Below, piece by piece: positions 6,343 through 11,301 of a stretch of 11,301 nt of DNA (positions are counted from its first letter, which is position 1; the number at the start of each line of letters is the position of its first letter). This DNA is from Planctomycetota bacterium. GTDB lineage: Bacteria; Planctomycetota; MHYJ01; JACPRB01. The stretch spans positions 1 to 11,301 of the forward strand of contig JACQFK010000027.1 of the NCBI GenBank assembly GCA_016200125.1. The letters run 5' to 3'. The translations under genes and the position numbers were made by a program. The notes below the pieces were generated by a model. It searched no databases, was not told the origin of the DNA, and saw only the letters and a program-made list of their open reading frames with translations.

Positions 6343-7340
6343 TCATCAGCCGCACCCCCTTCCGGATCTCCTTCTTCGGCGGCGGGACCGACTACCCCGC
6401 CTGGTACCGGGAGCACGGCGGCGCGGTGCTGGCGACCTCGATCAACAAGTACTGCTACATCTCCTGCCGCCCCCTGCCGCCCTTCTTCGAGTACAAGTCC
6501 CGCATCCTCTACTCGAAGATCGAGCTCGTGAAATCGACCGCCGAGATCCAGCACCCCGCGGTGCGCGCGGCCCTGCAGTTCCTGAAGATCGAGGACGGCG
6601 TCGAGATCCACCACGACGGCGACCTGCCCGCGCGGACGGGCCTGGGATCGAGCTCCACCTTCACGGTCGGCCTGCTCCACGCCCTCTACGCCTTCCGCGG
6701 GCAGATGGCGAGCAAGATGCAGCTCGCGCGCGACGCGATCCACCTCGAGCACGACGTGCTGGGCGAGACCGTCGGCGCGCAGGACCAGGTGATCACGGCC
6801 CACGGCGGGCTCAACCGGATCGACTTCGCGCCCGACGACACCTTCAGCGTCTCGCCGCTGATCCTCAAGAAGGACCGCCTGGTCGCGCTCCAGGCCCACT
6901 GCATGCTCGTCTTCACCGGCTTCACGCGGACGGCCTCGGAGATCGCCGCCGAGCAGGTCCGGAAGACCGCGGAACGGGCCGCAGAGCTGGGCCGGATGTA
7001 CCAGATGGTCGAGACGGCGACGGGGATCCTGAAGGGCGACGGCGACCTCGCCGACTTCGGCCGCCTCCTCCACGAGAACTGGCTGCTCAAGCGGAAGCTC
7101 AGCACGCGCGTCTCGACGCCCGAGATCGACTCGATCTACGAGGCGGGCCGCTCCGCGGGCGCGATCGGCGGCAAGATCCTGGGCGCGGGCGGCGGCGGCT
7201 TCCTGCTCTTCTTCGCCCGTCCCGAGGACCACCCCCGGATCCGCGCGAAGCTCGACAAGTTCCTCCACGTCCCCTTCCGCTTCGAGACCCTCGGCAGCCA
7301 GATCATCCACTACGACGGCTTCGAGTCGACCGCTCCCTAG
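6339..7340 (+). CDS. hddA: HddA-like GHMP sugar kinase (D-glycero-D-manno-heptose 7-phosphate kinase)
   Basis: The 333-residue GHMP kinase closely fits HddA, which phosphorylates the anomeric oxygen of D-glycero-D-manno-heptose 7-phosphate to give the alpha-1,7-bisphosphate. The N-terminus RTPFRISFFGGGTDYP (5-20) is the sugar-binding motif, PARTGLGSSS (97-106) the ATP loop, and GGKILGAGGGGF (277-288) the third motif. The start ATG overlaps the preceding stop in ATGA, with AGGAG three bases upstream. The phosphatase GmhB and isomerase GmhA needed to complete GDP-heptose synthesis are not in the window. Relatives include fucokinase-like and other GHMP kinases, so the exact sugar is not certain. 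This is the last gene of the operon. Its final 38 bases are antisense to the end of the convergent membrane-protein gene, with no room for an intergenic terminator. Confidence 0.8.
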   Translation: MIISRTPFRISFFGGGTDYPAWYREHGGAVLATSINKYCYISCRPLPPFFEYKSRILYSKIELVKSTAEIQHPAVRAALQFLKIEDGVEIHHDGDLPARTGLGSSSTFTVGLLHALYAFRGQMASKMQLARDAIHLEHDVLGETVGAQDQVITAHGGLNRIDFAPDDTFSVSPLILKKDRLVALQAHCMLVFTGFTRTASEIAAEQVRKTAERAAELGRMYQMVETATGILKGDGDLADFGRLLHENWLLKRKLSTRVSTPEIDSIYEAGRSAGAIGGKILGAGGGGFLLFFARPEDHPRIRAKLDKFLHVPFRFETLGSQIIHYDGFESTAP

Positions 7341-7821
7341 AGCGGAGCCGGCGCCGAAGCGTCCACGCGCAGAGGACCAGGCCTCCCAGCCCTCCCGAGG
7401 CGTAGGACGCCTGGTGGGCGAACAGGTCGGCGACGAAGCCCGGCTGCGCCGAGGCCGGAAGCCGCTCCGCCAGGAACGGGGGGAGCGCGTAAACCCCGCT
7501 CCGCGTGGCATGGTAGCCGGCGAGGCCCGCTGCCAGCGCGACGAGGCCCATGCGCGCGGCAAGCGGCGGCGCGCTCCCGGCCCGGGCGCTCCGCGCCAGG
7601 AGGATCCCCAGGATCAGCCCCACCCACCACGTGGCGGCGATCCCCCAGCCGAAGGCGAGCAGGGTCGGCGATTCCGTCGGGAAGAGCCGCGGATGGCCGA
7701 CGCTGAAGTACTCGACGCAGACCCGGGCCGTGACCTGGTCGTGGAGGATCCCGTAGACCGCGGCGGCGGCGATGCTGAGGAGGAGGATGCGGAGAGACTC
7801 CTTTGCTTTCGATTCACTCAC
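7303..7821 (-). CDS. Small four-helix membrane protein of unknown function
   Basis: The 172-residue product starts with GTG at 7819-7821. Four hydrophobic segments are visible at about 10-28, 54-76, 91-109 and 140-156. They are followed by a strongly basic tail (RRRLRSRERSTRSRRSG), which by the positive-inside rule should be cytoplasmic. The loop after the first helix holds a conserved-looking polar stretch, HDQVTARVCVEYF (27-39) then VGHP, which I recall from uncharacterised bacterial membrane proteins. No enzymatic motif or signal peptidase site is evident. The gene begins 24 bases after the carbamate-kinase stop and probably shares its transcript. No good ribosome site precedes the GTG, so the exact start is less sure. 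The last 13 codons overlap the opposite-strand hddA end, and the basic tail may have arisen by read-in to that gene. Confidence 0.7.
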   Translation of the reverse strand: MSESKAKESLRILLLSIAAAAVYGILHDQVTARVCVEYFSVGHPRLFPTESPTLLAFGWGIAATWWVGLILGILLARSARAGSAPPLAARMGLVALAAGLAGYHATRSGVYALPPFLAERLPASAQPGFVADLFAHQASYASGGLGGLVLCAWTLRRRLRSRERSTRSRRSG

Positions 7822-7845
7822 CGAGACATGGGACGCCGGCGCCGC

Positions 7846-8763
7846 TCAGGAAATCCGGGTGCCGGCGCGGCCGTCCCAGGCGTCCAGGGCCCGTTCGGGC
7901 GTGCTGATGTCGACGCAGCCGCCCGGCACCGCGCCGAGGAAGCGGAGGGCGGCTTCGATCTTGGGCCTCATCGTCCCTTCGTGGAAATGGCCTTCCGCCA
8001 GGCGGCGCTCCGCCTCCGACGGCGTCATCCGTTCCAGGTCCGTCTCGCCGGCCTCGCGGAAATGGAGCTTCACGCGCTCCACCGAGGTCAGGCTGAGCAG
8101 GCGGCCGGCCCGCAGCAGGATCCCCAGCTCGGCGGCCACGAAGTCCTTGTCGATCACCGCCGCCACGCCTTCCGGAGGTCCCGGGGTCTCGACGACCGGG
8201 ATTCCGCCGCCGCCGGCCAGCACGACCACGACCCCCTGTTCGAAGAGGCTCCGGAAGGGCTCGAGGCCCAGAATCCGTTTCGGCCGCGGCGAAGGGACGA
8301 GGAGGCGGAGTCCGCGCCCGGGATCCTCCCTCACCGCCGCTCCCCGGCGCCGGAGCTCCTCGGCTTCTTCCGCGCTCAGGGCGGGTCCGACCGGCTTCGT
8401 CGGCTTCGAGAGGGCGGGGTCGTGGGGATCGATCGACACCATCGTCAGGGCCGCCACGGCCGGAATCCGGAGCTCCTCGAGCGCCTGGAGGATGAGGTAG
8501 CCCGTCTCGCCCTGCGACTGGGCCACGCAGACGTCGAGGGGGAGATCGTAGGCCTTCCCCCGGGCCGCCCGCACGCGGGTCAGGATGTGGCCGACCTGCG
8601 GGCCGTTCCCGTGGGTCAGCGCGATCCGGTGGCCGTCGCGCGCGAGGCGGGCCACCCCGCGCAGCGCCTCCCGGAGGTTCGCGCGCTGCTCTTCGACGGC
8701 GCCGGACTGGCCGGGCTTGAGCAGCGCGTGGCCGCCCAGCGCGACGACGATCCGCTCAGCCAC
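7846..8763 (-). CDS. arcC: Carbamate kinase
   Basis: The 305-residue amino-acid-kinase-fold protein has the usual carbamate kinase length. The enzyme interconverts carbamoyl phosphate + ADP and carbamate + ATP, normally the ATP-forming step of arginine deiminase or purine-catabolic routes. Motifs seen: VVALGGHALL (6-15), THGNGPQVG (50-58), AQSQGETGY, KPTKPVGP, AGGGGIPVV, AVIDKDFVAAELG and the late GTMRPKIEAA. Position 12 is H where the well-studied enzymes have N (ALGGN), probably a subfamily trait. The start codon is GTG and overlaps the upstream stop by eight bases (GTGGCTGA), so translation is coupled to the COG2403-type gene. No arginine deiminase or ornithine carbamoyltransferase is present, so the carbamoyl-phosphate source is not evident. 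Confidence 0.88.
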   Translation of the reverse strand: MAERIVVALGGHALLKPGQSGAVEEQRANLREALRGVARLARDGHRIALTHGNGPQVGHILTRVRAARGKAYDLPLDVCVAQSQGETGYLILQALEELRIPAVAALTMVSIDPHDPALSKPTKPVGPALSAEEAEELRRRGAAVREDPGRGLRLLVPSPRPKRILGLEPFRSLFEQGVVVVLAGGGGIPVVETPGPPEGVAAVIDKDFVAAELGILLRAGRLLSLTSVERVKLHFREAGETDLERMTPSEAERRLAEGHFHEGTMRPKIEAALRFLGAVPGGCVDISTPERALDAWDGRAGTRIS

Positions 8764-10090
8764 GATTCTCGAGCCCTCGCAGGAAGTCTCCGATCACGTC
8801 GCCGAGGTCGGGCTTGCCGATCTCCTCCAGCTCGTAGGAGACGCGGCAGGCGGGGCGGTCGATCGTCAGCAGCCTGCGAAGATCGACCGGCGTGGCGATG
8901 AGGACCAGGTCGCAGGCCACGCGCCGGATCGTCTCCTCCAGCTCCCGGATCTGCGCCGCGCCGTAGCCCAGTGCGGGCAGGACCTTGTCCAGGTGGGGAT
9001 AGCGGGCGAAGGCGTCGGCGATCGATCCGACCGCCTGCGGGCGGGGATCGACGATTTCAGCGGCGCCGTGCTTCCGCGCGGCCAGGACGCCCGCGCCGAA
9101 GGCCATCCCGCCGTGGGTGAGGGTGGGGCCGTCCTCGATCACCAGCACCCGCTTCCCGCGGATCCGCTCGGGCTGGTCCACGGTCACCGGCATCGCGCAG
9201 CGGATGATCTTCGCGCGCGGATTGAAGGCGCGGGCGTTCCGCAGCACCGCGTCGACGAGGGCCGGATCGGCCGAGTCGACCTTGTTGAGCAGGAAGACGC
9301 CGGCGCGCAGGAAGTTCACTTCGCCGGGGTAGTAGGACCGCTCGTGGCCGGCGCGGTGAGGATCGAGCACCACGATCTCCAGGTCCGGCGCATAGAACGA
9401 GGTGTCGTTGTTCCCGCCGTCCCAGAGGATCACGTCGGCCTCGGCCTCGGCGAGGCGCAGGATTTTCTCGTAGTCGACCCCCGCGTAGACGATCCCGCCC
9501 GCCGCCAGGTGCGGCTCGTACTCCTCGCGCTCCTCGATCGTGCAGTTTGCCTCGGCGAGATCTCGCGCCGTCACGAAGCGCTGCACGGCCTGCCGCGAGA
9601 GGTCGCCGTAGGGCATCGGGTGCCGGATCACCCCGACCCGGCGCCCCCGGGAGCGGATCAGGGCCGCGATCCTGCGCGCGGCGGGACTCTTGCCGCTGCC
9701 CGTCCGCACGGCGCAGAGCGAAATGACCGGCTTCTTCGACTTGATCATGGTCGACCGCGCGGAGAGAAGGCGGAAGTCCGCCCCCGCCGCCACGACGATG
9801 GAGGCCTTGTGCATGACGTCCTCGTGCGAGACGTCGCTGTACGAGAAGACGGCCTGGTCGATGCGGCGCTCGCGGATCAGTTCCGCGAGGCGCGACTCCG
9901 GAAGGATCGGAATGCCCTCGGGGTAGAGCGGGCCCGCGAGGTCGGGAGGATAGCGGCGATCCTCGATGCCCGGGATCTGGGCCGCCGTGAAGGCCACGAC
10001 CTCGACCGTGACGTCCTCCCGGAAGACGACGTTGAAATTGTGGAAGTCCCTTCCCGCGGCCCCCAGGATGACGATACGGGTTCTGCCCAT
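8756..10090 (-). CDS. COG2403-type P-loop protein, cyclic 2,3-diphosphoglycerate synthetase-like
   Basis: The 444-residue cytoplasmic protein begins with a Rossmann-like stretch (VILGAAGRDFHNFN, 7-20), followed by a phosphate-binding loop RTGSGKS (129-135, K134/S135) and a later WDGGNND that may serve as the acidic Walker B-like element. The pattern matches the family called predicted GTPase (COG2403) and related, as far as I recall, to the archaeal cyclic 2,3-diphosphoglycerate synthetase of Methanothermus. The archaeal enzyme closes 2,3-diphosphoglycerate into its cyclic anhydride with ATP. Whether bacterial members do this is unknown, and the nucleotide (ATP or GTP) cannot be told here. 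The ATG at 10088-10090 has no Shine-Dalgarno sequence. It is the first gene of a three-gene set, overlapping carbamate kinase by eight bases, so the two probably work on one phosphate-related process. Confidence 0.72.
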   Translation of the reverse strand: MGRTRIVILGAAGRDFHNFNVVFREDVTVEVVAFTAAQIPGIEDRRYPPDLAGPLYPEGIPILPESRLAELIRERRIDQAVFSYSDVSHEDVMHKASIVVAAGADFRLLSARSTMIKSKKPVISLCAVRTGSGKSPAARRIAALIRSRGRRVGVIRHPMPYGDLSRQAVQRFVTARDLAEANCTIEEREEYEPHLAAGGIVYAGVDYEKILRLAEAEADVILWDGGNNDTSFYAPDLEIVVLDPHRAGHERSYYPGEVNFLRAGVFLLNKVDSADPALVDAVLRNARAFNPRAKIIRCAMPVTVDQPERIRGKRVLVIEDGPTLTHGGMAFGAGVLAARKHGAAEIVDPRPQAVGSIADAFARYPHLDKVLPALGYGAAQIRELEETIRRVACDLVLIATPVDLRRLLTIDRPACRVSYELEEIGKPDLGDVIGDFLRGLENRG

Positions 10091-10209
10091 CGAGGGAGAT
10101 TGAGCAAGCCCGGGGCCAAGGGAGGCCCGGCTCCGGATCCCGCGGTCGGCCCGGAAAAGTCCGCCCGAACCCGCATTCTTTCGCAGCGCCTGCCGAGCGT
10201 TCCTGCCCG

Positions 10210-11301
10210 CTAGTTCCCCGCGGCGGGTTCGAGCAGACGGCGGCGCAGCTTGATCTTCAGCAGGGACTGGAGAAAGTCCACCGCCGGTTCGCCGAACTTC
10301 CTCCGCACGAGCGACAGGTAGGCGGGATCCGACGTGTAGTCGACGAAGGCCCGGTCGCGGAAACGCAGAACTTCAGCCGGAGTGAGGTATTTCGTCGACA
10401 TCGGAAGCGCCTCTTCGGAGTACTGGCCGTAGCCCTTCCAGGTCGCCGGCAGCTGGATCCCTTCCCGCTTCGCCTGCTCGTGCAGTTCCGTGCCGGGATA
10501 GGCCATCGCGGCATAGAAGTTTGCGTACTCGAACAGGTAGGTCTTCGCCATGTCGTAGGTCTCCTGCATGGTCTTCTGGCTGTCCTCGGGCAGGCCGAAG
10601 ATGAAGTTGCCGACGATGTTGATTCCCGCCTGCCGCGTCAGCTCGATCGCCCGGTCGATCGCCGCCTGGGACGAACCCTTGTCCACGGCGTCGCGCACCT
10701 TGTCGTCGGCGGCTTCGATGCCGTAGGCGATCCAGTTCACGCCCGCCTTCTTCATCTTCCGCGTCAGCTCGGGGTTCTTCACCGTTTCCACGCGGCAGTA
10801 GGCCCACAGGTTGAGGTCGTAGCCGCGCTTGATGATCAGGTCGCAGAGCTTCTCGACGAGCTCCGGCTTGATCGTGAACACGTTGTCCACGATCCGCAGG
10901 TTCGAGACGCCGTACTTCTTCACCAGGAGATCGATCTCCTCCACGACGTGCTCCGGCGTCCGCGCGCGGAAGTTCGCCTGCCCCGCCACCGCGTTGACGT
11001 TGCAGAACGAGCAGGTGTAGGGGCAGCCGAGGTTGGTGTAGAGGCTCGCGTAGGGCTGGCGCCGGTCGAGGCGGTCGAAGCAGTGCCAGTGGTGGGCGCG
11101 GTAGCGGTCCATCGGCATCAGGTCCCAGGCGGCGACCGGCAGCGAATCCGGAGTGCGGATGAGCGCGCGGCGCCCGCCGACGACCGCGCGATCCCCCTCG
11201 AGCCAGGAGACGCCGGAAAGCTTCTCCTCAGGACGAGGCCGGCCCGACTTCAGGACGCGCAGCAGGTCGACGACCTGGTCGAAGGCCTCGCCCTGGCAGA
11301 C
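10210..11301 (-). CDS. B12-binding-type radical SAM protein, N-terminus outside window
   Basis: The minus-strand frame is open from the right edge through 363 codons to TAG at 10210-10212. The ATG at 11116-11118 is internal: the open frame continues to the edge and holds CQGEAFDQVVDLL, like the end of the cobalamin-binding domain in this family. The cluster motif CPYTCSFC (codons 11002-11025) is the CxxxCxxC that holds the 4Fe-4S centre for S-adenosylmethionine cleavage. Downstream come typical core strands (RIVDNVF, WAYCRVE, WIAYGIEAADD, NFIFGLPEDS). The C-terminal region after about 10450 (YSEEALPMSTKYLTPAEVLRFRD) resembles members that sit in cell-envelope and polysaccharide clusters. The family includes methyltransferases and other carbon-carbon or ring-forming enzymes; the substrate cannot be read from this part. 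A 119-base gap, without a convincing promoter or terminator, separates it from the next gene. Confidence 0.85.
   Translation of the reverse strand, partial: VCQGEAFDQVVDLLRVLKSGRPRPEEKLSGVSWLEGDRAVVGGRRALIRTPDSLPVAAWDLMPMDRYRAHHWHCFDRLDRRQPYASLYTNLGCPYTCSFCNVNAVAGQANFRARTPEHVVEEIDLLVKKYGVSNLRIVDNVFTIKPELVEKLCDLIIKRGYDLNLWAYCRVETVKNPELTRKMKKAGVNWIAYGIEAADDKVRDAVDKGSSQAAIDRAIELTRQAGINIVGNFIFGLPEDSQKTMQETYDMAKTYLFEYANFYAAMAYPGTELHEQAKREGIQLPATWKGYGQYSEEALPMSTKYLTPAEVLRFRDRAFVDYTSDPAYLSLVRRKFGEPAVDFLQSLLKIKLRRRLLEPAAGN

Noticed and set aside
7414..8901. Plus-strand open frame of nearly 500 codons opposite the membrane protein and carbamate kinase
   Set aside because: The translation is Arg/Gly/Pro-rich with no motif. 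The opposite strand encodes a full carbamate kinase with its signature motifs.
10091..10209. Possible terminator or promoter between the radical SAM gene and the COG2403-type gene
   Set aside because: GGGCC..GGCCC (around 10110-10128) could form a five-pair stem but no T run follows on the minus strand. No TAnnnT with a spaced -35 was found before 10090.
1..11301. CRISPR arrays, tRNA/rRNA genes, insertion sequences, long direct repeats
   Set aside because: None was seen when reading through. Nearly all of the window is coding, with only about 215 bases between genes, and no transposase or integrase motif occurs.

Overview
The window is very GC-rich throughout, with G or C at most third codon positions. 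This also produces many long open shadow frames. Gene density is high and short overlaps are the rule. The content (nucleotide-sugar enzymes of the GDP-heptose and GDP-6-deoxyhexose type) suggests a GC-rich Gram-negative-type bacterium that makes a complex surface polysaccharide or LPS. The phylum cannot be fixed from the sequence; Acidobacteria-like or other uncultured GC-rich lineages are guesses.

Layout. (a) 1-486, minus strand: the N-terminal part of a ROK-family transcriptional regulator that runs off the left edge. (b) 487-558: a compact divergent promoter region. Sigma70-like -35/-10 pairs face both ways, their -35 boxes overlap, and a short perfect dyad sits between them. Both predicted transcripts start at or within a few bases of the start codon. 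(c) 559-7340, plus strand: seven genes that overlap or abut at all six junctions, so almost certainly one operon. They encode a GDP-fucose-synthase-like epimerase/reductase, the alpha and beta subunits of a thiamine-diphosphate (TPP) 2-oxoacid dehydrogenase-like E1, a DegT-fold PLP enzyme whose Schiff-base lysine is replaced by histidine (as in the RfbH/ColD 3-dehydratases), a second extended SDR, an HddC-like sugar-1-phosphate guanylyltransferase and an HddA-like GHMP sugar kinase. (d) 7303-10090, minus strand: a three-gene set of a COG2403-type P-loop protein (cyclic 2,3-diphosphoglycerate synthetase-like), a carbamate kinase and a small four-helix membrane protein. Its 3' end overlaps the end of the kinase gene. 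(e) 10210-11301, minus strand: the C-terminal part of a radical SAM protein, probably with an N-terminal B12-binding domain outside the window.

How the genes may work together. HddA plus HddC would supply a GDP-activated heptose or related sugar. The His-for-Lys PLP enzyme would remove an oxygen at C3 of a 4-keto sugar nucleotide. The E1 alpha/beta pair has no E2 or E3 beside it. It could add a two-carbon (acetyl/hydroxyethyl) unit from a 2-oxoacid to the 4-keto sugar, as YerE does in yersiniose and the E1-like AviB1/AviB2 pair is reported to do in avilamycin. The SDRs would epimerise or reduce the product. No 4,6-dehydratase, GmhA, GmhB or glycosyltransferase lies in the window. The best candidate for an undescribed system here is therefore a GDP-linked, 3-deoxy, possibly two-carbon-branched sugar pathway. 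The enzyme family calls are strong; the pathway is inference.
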